DNA of 64,000 bases from Trichoplusia ni (GCF_003590095.1 NC_039497.1:5576691-5640690), one strand, 5' to 3'. Positions 35,963 through 47,579 are shown, counted from the stretch's first letter. Numbers and translations are program-made. Notes: generated by a model from the sequence alone, not told the origin.

Positions 35963-36310
35963 GGTGCCTCTTGAAACCATATATGTTGGCTACGTACGAA
36001 AATGGATTGAGATAAAGATTGCGATCTCATGCCTGTATTTACTGAAGTAATATTTAGATCATGTTTATAATGGAATTCGTGTGTCATTGTGAGATGGGGG
36101 GTCTATTCTGGTGATACGGCCTCATGAGGGTCTTATTCTAATAACTCGGTTTCGGTTTTTGGGAATCGTTTATTTTTATGTTGAGCTATTCGTGATGGTC
36201 TTGAGGACCTATGTACGGATTTCTGCGATCGAGTTGCATAATCGATTCCGCCGCAAGAATAGTACCATTGTGACTTTTAAAGTTAAATGCACTTTTTAAT
36301 TATTATTTAA

Positions 36311-36548
36311 GACGACTTCCGTGGTCGAGTGGCGCACGCACCGGTTTCAAGGTGTCGCTAGCTCTGAGGTCCCGGGTTCGATCCCCGGTCGGGTCAATGT
36401 AAAAAATTCACATTTCTACATTGTCTCGGGTCTGGGTGTTTGTGGTACCTTCGTTGTATCTGAATTCCATAACACAAGTGCTTTAGCAAGTTACTTTGGG
36501 TTCAGAACAATGTATGTGTATGTATTATTTATTTATTTATTTATTTAT
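36311..36548 (+). mobile_element. tRNA-derived SINE, young copy
   Basis: A box at 36321-36333 (GTGGTCGAGTGGC), B box at 36375-36385 (GGTTCGATCCC), a body of about 110 bp, and a tail of ATTT repeats from about 36518. Near-identical to the reversed copy at 33994. A TTAATTATT-like word flanks both sides and may be the target duplication. Confidence 0.85.
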
Positions 36549-36550
36549 TA

Positions 36551-37025
36551 ATTATTCTGAGATATGTCAAATGCTCTTTCAATTATTATGTTGGATTGTC
36601 ATGAAAACTGGTATCTGAAATCACCAAATTGCAATGAGCAAACGTGGTTATCAATGCCCTAAACTTCCTCATATTATTATGGGAAGAGAAACAGCAGTGG
36701 GTCATACTGTAGGTGTTAAGGTGTACTTAGTTTCCAAACTTTCTTAGACAGCCAGCCATCCGATACGATCAAAAAATATCAGATACCTTGATTGCAGATC
36801 TATTTCAAGTAAGATAATTTTCTCCTTTAGTAGTTAGATCTCATATTTATGTATGTTCATCACAATTGTTTCTATATAAATATTAATATACGTCGAGAAT
36901 GATTTTACGAGTTTTTTTTAATTACGAACTATAATTTTGAAATAAATTAGGTTTTAGTTACAGTGCATAATTCTACATACATTTAATAAGTTTGAATAAA
37001 CTTTTTAATTTATCCTACTGTTAAA
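36551..37025. other. spacer, nothing recognised
   Basis: No feature is seen. Confidence 0.4.
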
Positions 37026-37027
37026 AG

Positions 37028-37195
37028 GCTAATCGGGACTTGGACTCTCGCATGAAGGGTTCCGCACCACACCCACATTGTTGTAGTGGGACCAGAAATA
37101 AAACATCAGCCGAAATGAAAACTGTCTATCTATCACGGCTGATTTGATACAGCCTAGTAACTGGCGAAGAAAAAGACCCCATTTTCCACATTAAT
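37028..37195 (+). repeat. dispersed repeat family B, head-containing copy
   Basis: The head reads CGGGACTTGGACTCTCGCAT and GAAGGGTTCCGCACC, the imperfect palindrome that opens the family, then jumps to CTGTCTATCTATCACGGC. It is internally deleted. Confidence 0.6.
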
Positions 37196-38070
37196 ACAAA
37201 ACTATAATGAATACGTACGATGTAGTGTTTATAGAATGTATTTACATTAAAGTACCTTCAAACCCTTCCTGCTCATGTGTGAGTTATTCTAACATTGATC
37301 GTGGTTAACCCTCAATTCGTTTCAATAATAATTATCACTCAACCGAATTTGGACCGCGAACATTATTATAGATTACACTAGGCAAGTATACGCAGAAGGT
37401 TATGTCGGTCGGTTATGTTTTTTTTTTAATTATTAAAATAAATTAACCATTGTTTTTTGGCGTGAGTCATTTGTGAATACTTGTATTGTTGAACTATTGT
37501 GACTAGTGGCAAGACATCAAAATATGTAAGTGGTACACCAAAGGATACTAAAATACGAGTAATTAATAATCTGATGAAATTAATATAAGTTTTGGTAGTT
37601 TCTTGTAGGACAAAGATGTTAGAGAAGGTACCAAGGTTCACTTTTATCATGAATAAATCATTATATTACATTGCATTGTTACATTGTGTAATATAATAAT
37701 AAAATTTTTGGAAAAGATTTATTTTATGTACTTTTTTGTATTTGTTTTTAAATAACCTTCTTATTTTTTTGTACAGCGTAAAAAACGAGAATTTTGTCAC
37801 AATTTACACATCTGCGTGAACAAGGCTCATTGATAATGACCTCAGGCAGAGGTTATCTGCTGTTGAGACACTTGATTGACACATTTTTATCAAATAGAAG
37901 GCTTTTATTACACCATTTGATTTGATATAAAATTTGAAATAGTTTCAATGTTACTGAAACAACTTCGGTCTACTTTAGATTTTTGAGGTCTGTGCTCTCA
38001 GCGGTGATGATGGACTGGGCATTTTAGTGCACAGGCTTTTTTCAATACGGGAGACCCTTTTCTGGTTTAA
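37196..38070. other. spacer, nothing recognised
   Basis: AT-rich sequence. The 74-codon minus frame at 37426-37650 has no support. Confidence 0.4.
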
Positions 38071-38074
38071 ATAT

Positions 38075-38707
38075 CACTGTTAAAATATAATCGAATATTG
38101 TACAAATGTAATAGTTTAACAGTGACATTTTTTGCCGCCACCTCACCAAAAAAAGGAGGTGAATGAAGCGGGATTGTATGAACAAAATTACCATAATTGG
38201 ATGAAAATAAAAACTGTCTGTCTTCCCATGATTGAAAAGAGATACAAATAATAAATGACTTTAGGTAGGCAGCCAAGTAAGTCAGGTGCCATGAACCGAA
38301 TCGCAGATGTATCGGGCTGCTTGCTCGCGAGCGTGACGCCTATCGATTTCACTCCTCGTTCATGGCCAGACCTGGTGCTAATCAGGGCTGTTTCGTTAGC
38401 GTTATGCAAGTCTGCTGTACGATGGTATTACCCTTCATATTACGATGAAGGAGTTTTTTGCGAGTCCTTTATCTTAGTAATGAAGTCTTTAGACATTTTA
38501 GCCAGAGGTATTCGATTTTTTACTTCTCTGGAAGCGATTGTGATCTGTGAATTAAGAGCTTTTGGTTTTTTAGATACATAAAAAATATGATAGGGGTTTA
38601 ACTAATTATAGATTAAGCGTGCTGAACAAGCAAATCCTTTCAACTTTTCTGATTAAGTAACCATCAAAGAACGTTCCGAATTTTGTACAATATTCGATTA
38701 TATTTTA
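38075..38707. mobile_element. unclassified unit with 24-bp inverted ends
   Basis: A 24-bp perfect inverted repeat (38081-38104 and 38684-38707, core ATCGAATATTGTACA) encloses about 580 bp. The left end also lies inside its own hairpin, CACTGTTAAA (38075-38084) pairing with TTTAACAGTG (38115-38124). The core at 38255-38430 is GC-rich and open on both strands (108 codons plus, 73 minus) but I recognise no protein. A non-autonomous DNA transposon is the simplest reading. No clear target duplication is seen. Confidence 0.5.
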
Positions 38708-38709
38708 GC

Positions 38710-41125
38710 CTTAAAGCCACATTTATGAAAATGTACTATCACAATAAAAAACGTTGCATAACACACAAGGTTGTAATAATATTAACCTCAAATATAATAT
38801 TTCGGAAAGATAACATCTCCAAAGAGGTAAGTTATAAAAATAATTATTTGCCGTATTTTACGATTAACGGCTTACCTTGGATGCAATTTATAAAATGTAG
38901 AAGTTCCACTTTAAATGTTTATTTTGATATGATACACTGAAAAACTCTGTAATTATGTCAAAATTGTTATGCTGTTCATTGTAGAGTTTTTATTATAGGT
39001 CAGTACCTAAAGTATAAACAGCCCTTATTTAAAACTTGTTTATTAGAATTAATTTAAGTAGGTATTAGGTACATATAGCATCTTTGTAAAAATGTGACAA
39101 AAGTTGCTAATGAAATTTCTTGTCAATTATTCTCCACATGTACCATGTCCATATTTGAAACAGGATCAAAATAATCAACACTTTTAATTTTCAAAAATGC
39201 CTGCAAAAGGCCTACTTGAACTAAACAAACTCATTCACTTAAACCAGTAAATAAAGCATATTAATTCGATTAGTTGAACATTAAAACATGTGGAAGCAAA
39301 GAGTAGAGGTGTGCTCACTGATGCATGTAAACCAAACCATTGGGTAAGCAGTGTGCGTTGCTTTCTTCAATTGCATCACAAATGCTAACGCGGACTAGAA
39401 AAAGAAATGTTTGGTTTATGTTTATGTACTTTTAGTGACGTATAGGTAAGTTTGTTTTAATGTTGTAACACTTGTAACAGGGTTTAAAGCATGAGAATTT
39501 ACTGAGAATAGATGGTTTTAGTAAAGAGTCCGGTGTTGCTTAATAACTCTCGTTACAACATATTTAACATGTCTCTTTATGAAAATTTGTATATCTATAA
39601 TTTTTTTGTAGTCCTTTGTTAGAAAATTTTGCTTAGCTGATCACATTTTTCGAAACCCTATCATCATCACAATCATATCATCAGTGATCAGTCCTCAGAC
39701 CATCAGTACACAAGAATTGGGACTTTCATAGGCTGTTATTATAATAGAACCCTTTGGGTCACCACGACTTCCTTCGATTTTACTTAGACTTCACCCAATT
39801 TACACAATGCCAAGGTATTTTTAATTAATAAACTTTTATTTTGACAATAATTAACTTCCTTAAGAAATGATGAATAAAAACATACTTAAAATCGAGCTAA
39901 AGTTTACAAAGAATGTTACAATGAATTAAGTTAGGTAATTGTGTTTACTAATTAATCCTTTCAATTTGCACAAATAAAAATTATTAAAAACATACATGTA
40001 TTACATCCATTTTTTATTTAAATCGTGACACAAATGTAACAGGCCACAAATAACGATATGACCTCATGATTTATTAATAAAAAAAAGCGTTCCGTTCCAA
40101 ATATTTGAATATCGATTGAATAACATTGCCTTACTTGTTTTTTACAGAAAGTTTCGCTTAAAGCGCATACATTGCTGAGTTAGTGAAAAGAGTAATTGTA
40201 ATGTTAATAGGAAAAGAGCAATGGATGGCAAAGTGTGTATACTTGTCGGTAAATGCGTGTTAAACCTATATTTGTTGGGCATGTACCTTGTCAGAGAATT
40301 GATTTATTAATTATTAGCACTTATTGGATTAGACGCATTCCTGAACAAAACTGACTGACGATGTTTTATTGTTGAATTTGATGAATAATTCCGCTTTTCA
40401 GTGATTTGCCTTCCGTCTTTGGATTCGTTAATCATTTTCATGCAATACGCGAAAAGAATTGAAAAAATTTTACTACTTGAATATTTGGATAAATAAAAAA
40501 ACGAAAGAATAATAAAAATAATTGAGAATGTAGTGAGGAGTAATTATGATTTTCTTGAAGATTTGAACCGACTTTTATTTTGCCATTTCGATAGGTTCTG
40601 AGCATATACCCAAACAGTGGCAACTCACAACGTTAATTCACAAATATTGCTGTTAAAATCCTAACATTTTGATATTATAAAAGAATACTACAAATCATCA
40701 TCTTAACTGCAAACATTTCACACAAACATCACTTTGCTTTTACTTCGCAACTTTAATATTACATTATTAATAAACAAAACACATTAAAACAACAAAGGCC
40801 TTCGAATTTAACCGAAAAACTGTCTGTTAAACGTTCTAAACTCACCAATTATATGTTTATAAGAACTCTTTAATCACTCATTGACGGATTCGCCACACGT
40901 TGCTTATGGCAATCAGTAGCCATCGAAAACAATCGATTATGACGTAAATTACCGACAAAACAAAATGGCGGGAATGTCAAATTTAATAGCTGTTTAATTA
41001 TTATGTATACATTTCTTTTCTTTTAAGTTGTTACTTACTAATGAACTTATATTAGTTTGGGTTCCGCAACCACAGGCTGAAATGTTTGATATAACAACGA
41101 AACAATTTTTTTTTTCATTTAGGCC
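38710..41125. other. long AT-rich spacer
   Basis: A short LINE 3' end-like stretch (TGCCTGCAAAAGGCCTACTT) is present at 39199-39218. Otherwise I recognise nothing. The frames at 38683-38940 and 40438-40623 are unsupported. Confidence 0.4.
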
Positions 41126-41129
41126 GTTT

Positions 41130-41440
41130 TGAAGATTTCGTTATGATAAGGTCCATACGTCATACGTCTGTCCGTGCGTCAATCACCAGGCTGTATCTCG
41201 TGAACCGAGATAGTTATGTAGTTGAACTATTTAAAGATGCTGTATTTTCGTTGCTGCTATAACTACAAATAATCAAATTTTGCATCAAGGTTAAGCTACA
41301 GTTAGTAAAGTCACGAAATTTGATGGCTATTTTTTTGTTGTAAATTAATTTTCTTTTAGCCTTTTTCGTACGGAATCCTCAGTATTACGAGTCTGACTCG
41401 CAATTGACCGGTTTATTTTCATGTTTTTAGGAAATGCTGT
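41130..41440 (-). repeat. dispersed repeat family B, near-full copy
   Basis: Reversed order of family words: ACGTCTGTCCGTGCGTCAAT, CACCAGGCTGTATCTCG, TGCTGCTATAACTAC and the terminal ACGAGTCTGACTCGCAATTG with ACCGG. The palindromic head is kept, so this is among the most complete copies here. Confidence 0.65.
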
Positions 41441-41585
41441 TGCCATAGTTTAACTTTTAAGAATGTTAATGTTTTTAAGAGGGTCAGGTAGAGGTGTGGT
41501 TCACACTCATGTTCACTCATGGTTACACCCATATTTTAAAGTACTTATGATATACCTAGTTTTTGTATCTCAAATCATGTTGACT

Positions 41586-41795
41586 GCACGGATAGCCGAG
41601 TGGTTGAGATAAATCACGATAAACCCAATCTGCGCGACGTGTCGCAGGTTCGATCTCCGCGTAGGACAAGCGTTCGTGTGATCCACGAATGCTTGTTCTG
41701 AGTCTGGGTGTCGTTGTGCATGTGATTTTTATGTTTGTGTAACCGCGACATGAGGAATAAATTCCTTACTGTGAGAGACGTTTTTTTTTTTCAAG
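41586..41795 (+). mobile_element. tRNA-derived SINE
   Basis: An A box (GATAGCCGAGTGG) and a B box at 41647-41657 (GGTTCGATCTC) are followed by GAATGCTTGTTCTGAGTCTG and a body ending GAATAAATTCCTTACTGTG with a T-run. It is a different subfamily from 36311. Copies of this subfamily are at 51913, 63236 and 1706 (fragment). Confidence 0.8.
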
Positions 41796-42029
41796 TCTTT
41801 CAATACAAGTCATTAAAATCCAAACAATAACAGTCAATATTTTTACTAGTTCCACTTACATTAAGTTAACACACATGGTAAGATATTCATTGCGCGTTCA
41901 CCAGGCGGGCTCGGAAGCGAGTGCCTTATCGACAACGCATTGGTATTCGAACCAGCGAGCGTTGTTGAATAATCGGATAAACTCGTATACTTGCGAAATT
42001 GAAATATAAAAGTGCTGGGGATGATTTAT

Positions 42030-42215
42030 TTGTACGGTTTATTTTGTTTTTATATTTATTGATAAAAATGTAGGTTATAGATTTCATGTTTAGTTTTTAT
42101 GATTCCGTAACTAAAAAGTAAAAATTGAATCTGATTGATTTGAATCTGTGCTGTCTGTTGTCGCCTGGCTGTAGATAATGAACTGTGATAGCTGACCAAA
42201 TGAAAGAGGTATCTA
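42030..42215 (-). repeat. dispersed repeat family B, worn copy
   Basis: The words ATGATTCCGTAACTAAAAAG and GTTGTCGCCTGGCTGTAGAT lie in family order but with many changes. Confidence 0.4.
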
Positions 42216-42679
42216 ATTAAAAAAAAAAAACTATAAGGATAATTAGATGTGTAAAGATGTTAAAGGTGAGTCCAAACACGGAATGCTTTGATTCATATTA
42301 TTTTACTTCCAAATGAATCAAGAAAAAAACCTATACCTAAATCAAAATGCCAAGTAAATATTAGTAAGACGTCACTAAAAAAAATAAGTAAATAAAATCA
42401 CATGTTTTTGTAGAATTAACTAAGAATTGAATACAACTCTTAGTCTCAGAGTACAGGTAAACAGTGTAGACACCAATAATTAAAAAACAATTAACAAGAG
42501 CACTAAGACTACAGTTCTTTGAAGTTTTAATGAACGCCGGCGAGTAACTTAGTTAGCGAATCGCAAAGAACTAGCGTGGATGGAGTCAGAGCACACCTAT
42601 ATACAATTTAGATAAAAGAAAAAACAACAAATTGTGCTTGATCAGCTGATTACAACATTTTAATAAAACCGGTAATGCA

Positions 42680-42960
42680 CGAGTCGGGCTGGCGAAACTG
42701 TGGGTTCCGTACAAATTGGATAAGAAAACAAATTAGTTGGGTAGCAAATACATTTGCAGTTAAAAAAAAATTGTTATGGCAGCAACAAACGTAATCTCCA
42801 AAATTTCAACAACTTATTTATCACGGTTCTAATGATGGACAGTTAGAAAGACTTGGGCAGGTAGACATCGGAGCCTTAGTAATTGGGTTCCGTATTTACG
42901 CAAGTTTGGAACTCTTTGTGTGCTAAAAACCTTTCAAAACACAAGAAGTGGTTAGGGTGG
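42680..42960 (+). repeat. dispersed repeat family B, copy
   Basis: The head ACGAGTCGGGCTGGCG and GTGGGTTCCGTAC is followed by TGTTATGGCAGCAAC, CAACTTATTTATCACGG and GGAGCCTTAGTAATTGGG. A second, reversed fragment (TGGTACCCAAAGGATG ... CTGTCCATCCGTCTG) adjoins it at about 42960-43020, making a small inverted pair. Confidence 0.6.
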
Positions 42961-43096
42961 TACCCAAAGGATGAATAACTCTCTTAAAAATCGTCTGTCC
43001 ATCCGTCTGCTACCAATTTACATTAGGCCAAAGTTTTACTTGACCTAGACTACGTAAAAGCGGTTAAATGTACAGCAATATTGTAATTATAATAAA

Positions 43097-43363
43097 CTAG
43101 CTGTTGCACGCGACTTCGTCTGCGTGGACTTTAGTTTACAGCGTTCGGTGGTCCCCGTTTCCACGGGAATACATCCCCTTAGTGATCTTATAGCTTTTAC
43201 ACACCTTTCCAGGGGGATCTATTTAAAAATGAGGATAAAAGCCTATGTTCTTTTCCATGTCAATAAGGGCTATGCGCTTGTCAAATTTCATCCAAATCCG
43301 TTCAGCCGTTTTTGAGTAATTGAGTATGTTTTTTTTAATATTTATAATATTAGTAAGGATAGA
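43097..43363 (-). mobile_element. non-autonomous Helitron, second subfamily
   Basis: On the minus strand it starts TCTATCCTTACTAATATTAT and ends in CAGCTAG. The body holds GGCTGAACGGATTTGGATG. The TC and CTAG ends match the Lep1 type but the middle differs. The 63-codon plus frame is a shadow. Confidence 0.75.
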
Positions 43364-43970
43364 TAGAACATTATTTATACACAAACATTGAACACAACTA
43401 TGTTAAACAAAAGATTACTTAAATAACGTTATTATGCTGTCAGCCCGAAGCTAGTATGTTAACGACAATATTTCTAACACACCGGTGACATCTTTACATA
43501 GTAATATATGACAATATGTTGACAACAGCTGTTTGCATAAACATTGTATATTATATATGAGCACGTATTTTTATGATTATGAACTTATGTAGGTATAATT
43601 GTAAGGGACATGGGAAATTGGTTACAAGGTTATGTTTACCAATTAAGTAAATAGAGAATCGTGTTAAAATGTTAGAAAAAGTTTTTTTTTTCTTTAAATG
43701 AGTTGATTTAAAAAACCTAAAAAGCCACGTTGTCACTCCATTCAAATTTAGGTAACCGAAATCGGTCAATTGCATTGTCATCGGGTTTTAAGCTGCCTTG
43801 AAAATTTCAGCCTGCCAGCTTATCGGGAAGTGCCTCATATTTGAGTTGCAAGATTCCAACCGAATCGACAAACAAGCAAAAAAGCAAGAAAAGTGAATGT
43901 ATAAAACGTGGGAAAATGAGTGACTATCGACATTATGGAATTTAATCCTTGTGTATGCTTTTCATAAAAA
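43364..43970. other. spacer, nothing recognised
   Basis: The 76-codon minus frame at 43551-43781 has no support. GACCGATTTCGGTTACC (reverse of 43750-43766) is ordinary spacer. Confidence 0.35.
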
Positions 43971-43974
43971 AATA

Positions 43975-44085
43975 AGTTATTTGTACTAAACATCATGTGA
44001 CAAGGATATGATGTGAATCACACAAATGTTTGCCACACACGGGGATCGAACTTGAAACACGTCGTGTATATTGGCTTTCCAACGT
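43975..44085 (-). mobile_element. SINE fragment
   Basis: Reversed, it has a B-box-like AAGTTCGATCCCCGTGTGTG and a body word CACAT...CTTGTC. The A box is not recognisable. It lies just upstream of the Helitron at 44126. Confidence 0.45.
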
Positions 44086-44125
44086 TGTGTATATTATATA
44101 TTGTGTATAATCTATACTTCTATAG

Positions 44126-44408
44126 TCTATACTAATATATAAAGCTGAAGAGTTTGTTTGTTTGTTTGTTTGAACGCGCTAATCTCAGGAACTCCTGGTC
44201 CAAATTGAAAAATTATTTTTGTGTTTAATAGACCATTTACCGAGGAAGGCTTTAGGCTATAAACCATCACGCTGCGACTAATAGGAGCGAAGATACAATG
44301 TAAAATGTGGCAAAAACGGGGGAAAATATTCAACTTCGAGGGCTTCCGTTCAAAAATTCCTAACCTATATCTTCTAACCACGCAGGCGAAGTCGCGGGCA
44401 ACAGCTAG
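44126..44408 (+). mobile_element. Lep1-type Helitron, intact ends
   Basis: It starts TCTATACTAATATATAAAGC and ends GCGGGCAACAGCTAG followed by T. This is the most complete of the three Lep1 copies in the window (4180, 26501). A GTTTGTTTGTTTG stretch shows slippage. Non-coding. Confidence 0.85.
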
Positions 44409-44636
44409 TATTTCATAAAACTGCCCTTAATTTATACACAAAATCGATATTCTTTTAAAATTCAATGTATAATTGATTTGAATTCAGGACCTATTACAGA
44501 AATTCAATAATGATTACGTAAAGGTACCTAAAACACTGATATTCTGAGCCAGGAAATTGAAATTAAACTTGGTGAGTTTATGTTTCAATCTTGTTAGTAA
44601 AATCTTTGATTTCCGAATGCCCGACAATTGCAATTG

Positions 44637-44790
44637 CTCGGCTTGTTGGTTTAGTGGTTTGAGGCCCTGGCTGCTGTAAAATAGGACTTAGGTTCGAATC
44701 TCACATCGATAAATGCTTTTGTGATGAGCATGATCATTTATTCTGTGTCTAAATATAACCTACTCATAATATGTATGTATTTAAAATTAT
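44637..44790 (+). mobile_element. tRNA-derived SINE, third subfamily
   Basis: A box TTGGTTTAGTGGTTTG (about 44645), B box GGTTCGAATCTC (44691-44702), then a short body with GATGAGCATGATCATTTATT. It is shorter than the other SINEs. Confidence 0.65.
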
Positions 44791-44837
44791 ATATCGTCGT
44801 TTTGTCAGACCTTATAGAAAACTTCCATGATCAATAT

Positions 44838-45000
44838 CAAAATCAAGTTTTTATTTCAAATAGGCCGTTTCTCAGGCACTTTTAAAACATTATAAAAGTG
44901 ACTCTAGTTGCGCGGTTCCAAAGTGTCATTCTTATGGAGGAGAACCGGCAAGAAACACCATAAATTACTCTTCGAAGATAAATATTATATGAAGACCACA
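44838..45000 (-). mobile_element. LINE 3' end, GATTTT-tailed family
   Basis: It is the reverse of the 7500 copy: the tail complement CAAAATCAAGTTTTTATTTC, then AATAGGCCGTTTCTCAGGCA, GCGCGGTTCCAAAGTGTC and GGAGAACCGGCAAGAAAC. 5'-truncated. Confidence 0.7.
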
Positions 45001-45710
45001 CGGCTGCCTATCAATACTAATACTTACTTTATTTCTCTGTACCTATTTTGCAGATAACATATCATTATAATGATGATAAAAACAATACTTGTACTATAGC
45101 CGAGGACGCCAAGTTTTTTGTCAAACCGTTTGTTACGCCACGGTCAAATTGACATTTAGGGCATTCAATGATTGATCTAGTTTCGTTTTTGTGTAATTCT
45201 TAGATTTCAGTTTTAGTCTTTATTATTCAAATGTTTTATTTTCTATCATGCCAGTAGTTTCGAAAAGATTTGGCAGTGTATTATATTTCACAAACAGTTT
45301 TTTCGGTACTGTTGTGATCATTTGAAAACAATTCTTGTTGCTAAAGAGTCTAGGTTCATTTTCGAATGTTGTGGTGTTTTAAAGTAAATAAAAAATACTT
45401 GAGCTCATCTCTCATTCGCCAAATCTGAATCTAAAATTTCAATTTTAAATTCGTTGAACATTTTTCGTTGAGACCGCACGTGGTAACGCATTAATTTCTT
45501 TGCTCTCATCGTTTTCCGGGAATCTAATAAGAAATGCCGTAATAATATTTAGTTATAAGTAATCAAGTATTATTAAATAGACAATCTTTTATTCTTTGTT
45601 CATTTTTGTGAAAGAAATCTTAAAGTATCTAAGTAGATACTTTAACCATCTCACCCTATCAGAAAACGCTAAAAAACATACCCCTAGTAATAAACTATTT
45701 AGTTTTAGAT
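45001..45710. other. spacer, nothing recognised
   Basis: No repeat or exon is recognised. Confidence 0.4.
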
Positions 45711-45714
45711 TGAA

Positions 45715-46005
45715 TACAAAAGCTGGCCAAGAGCGAGACAGTTTTATAAATAACGTATATTTAATGGTTCCGTACCGTTTATAAAAATGCCAAAAATCAC
45801 ATGTTTGTTTTATGGGAGCAACCTTAAATATGTATTTCATTATTTTTTGAGAAAATTTTAAAAATACCTAGTTACCCCTATATCTTTACATAAGTACAGC
45901 CTGGTGACCGATAAACGGACTGACTGACAAACGCACAAATAAAGAAATGAAAGCCATAGGTCTTTCCGAATCATTGGGAATCCTCAAAACAAACAACTTT
46001 AGAAA
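45715..46005 (+). repeat. dispersed repeat family B, copy
   Basis: GGCCAAGAGCGAGACAG opens it. ATGGTTCCGTACCG, TTGTTTTATGGGAGCAACCT, TACAGCCTGGTGACCG and GGACTGACTGACAAACGC follow in family order. Frames of 62 and 83 codons over it are shadows. Confidence 0.6.
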
Positions 46006-46207
46006 CTCCTTTCGTCTCTTAAAAATATCTATAATCAATGGTTAAAAAAAATACATTATGATTAAATCTAAGTACTGCTCAAACTCGATCCTTGAACAAA
46101 TTGATTATAATAATTGCTCTGTTTATATTGGTATAGAGTTGATTGGAACTATCTTACAACGTTAACATTACCTTGAACCTTGCATAGTACATTGGTATTT
46201 AATATAA

Positions 46208-46410
46208 TCCTACTAATATTATAAACGCAAATTTTTGTATGCATGGATGTTTGTTCCTCTTTCTCGCTGAAACCGCAGAATGGATTTATACGAAACTTAG
46301 TTCACCGATAGTTTATATCTAGGAAAACATAGGATAGTTTTTATCCCGATTTTAAGTTTTCGTGGGATCAATTTCGATTTGAAGCATGCATTCCCGCGGG
46401 CAACAGCTAA
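46208..46410 (+). mobile_element. non-autonomous Helitron
   Basis: It starts TCCTACTAATATTATAAACG, includes CGAAACTTAGTTCACCG and TTTTTATCCCGATTTTAAG, and ends CGCGGGCAACAGCTAA (CTRR-type). It shares its body with the fragment at 30975. Short terminal GC hairpin CCCGCGGG at 46393-46400. Confidence 0.75.
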
Positions 46411-46554
46411 TAGATAGTATAGTAGTAGTTAATTTAAATAGATCGTCGTAGGCTCACTTAAACATTAATTATTTTTTCTTTTTTTAAAACAACTAAGTTC
46501 TAAGGATTTTTTTTCCTTGCATAGCATCAAATTTCACAAACGTTCAAGTCATGT

Positions 46555-46690
46555 ATAAAGACACTCAGATCAGAACAAGCATTCGTCTATCACACAAATT
46601 ATAGTCCTCTGGGATCGAGCCCGTGACCATAGTAAGTTTAGTGTGATGAACTCAACCACTTGGCTTATTAGTTTACCTATTAAACAAGTA
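46555..46690 (-). mobile_element. SINE, reversed, diverged
   Basis: Reversed it reads AAGCCAAGTGGTTGAG (A-box-like), GGGCTCGATCCCAG (B-box-like) and a body with GAATGCTTGTTCTGATCTGA, the counterpart of the body at 41675. Confidence 0.6.
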
Positions 46691-47094
46691 TCCCTCTACT
46701 CAAAATACAAAGATAAAATCCGATCTGATTGACATCCAATAACTAAGCTCATAATCTTGTTAGCCTCAGTTCGAAAGGTCAATAAGCTACTGCTAATAGA
46801 ATTTATGACAACCTACTTGGGCTCCATTGGATTATAACTAGAGGACCGAGCTTTTAAAATATTTCCAAACACAATTTGTGGGGAATTATTGATTTTATTA
46901 ATATTAATACGTTTCATAGATGTTTTGGTATTTTTGATTTTTTGTCGTGTTTCGCTTTTAGTTTATTTTTTAAAGTACAATAAGATTATCCCGTGATTTT
47001 AGTTGTTTTTTTGCTAGTAATAGTGTATTACCTTGATTACGTTATAGGTACATATAAAATATATTTAAATTATACCTCTGAGCAGGCTATTTAA

Positions 47095-47335
47095 CGACGA
47101 TTCGCAGTCAAAATCGGCTGGGTGACAAATATATTTTAGGTATCCATCCTCAAATTTCAACACAACCATGACTTGGCACTGACCATTATTTTTAGAATTT
47201 TTGCGGTAAACATTTCAAAGGTCTACCCGTCACGGTTCTAGAGATTCAGTCTGGTGACAACAGCAACAGCCTGTATACCTATGGTTCCGTTTCTACAGAT
47301 TGTTTACGAAACTCTAAAAACCCTTTTGTAACCAA
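47095..47335 (+). repeat. dispersed repeat family B, copy
   Basis: The words AAAATCGGCTGGGTGACAAA, GGTCTACCCGTCACGG, TTCTAGAGATTCAGTCTGG and CTATGGTTCCGTTTC follow family order in a diverged form. Confidence 0.5.
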
Positions 47336-47512
47336 CAAGGTCAAGGGCAGTCCAGGCAAATAAGAAGCTTATAATAAATACACGTACGTTTATGTAAAAC
47401 ATTCCACGTAAACCATACTTCACCATCAACAAGATTTATGAGATAGGCGCGTTAGACAATCATCGCACAATTATTGTACAATGCAGTTCTGCCCTTGACT
47501 TAACACGCAATC

Positions 47513-47579
47513 AGTTGTATAATAGGCAATGTGTTAAATGTCAAACTTCACACTATAGCCGCAACGAATTCGTGCGCCG
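47513..47579 (+). other. possible noncoding first exon
   Basis: An initiator-like ATCAGTTG (A+1 about 47513) is followed 67 nt later by a strong donor, CCG|GTAAGTCT, with the last stretch (GAATTCGTGCGCCG) CpG-rich. No DPE matches the consensus at +28. Short ATG frames inside stop at once. The donor is the best GTAAGT I noticed on the plus strand, but a donor alone proves little. Confidence 0.2.

Noticed and set aside
36321..36395. Possible tRNA gene (A and B boxes present)
   Set aside because: The boxes are followed by a SINE body and ATTT tail, with a near-identical copy at 33994. The tRNA cloverleaf is not maintained. It is a SINE head.
38255..38581. 108-codon plus-strand frame
   Set aside because: It lies inside the unit with 24-bp inverted ends, and the opposite strand is also open. 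I recognise no domain, so I describe it as part of the element rather than as a gene.
44127..44381. 84-codon minus-strand frame, with similar frames at 26502 and 4187
   Set aside because: All three frames are the same Helitron sequence read in one direction. Their mutual similarity reflects the repeat, not a protein family.
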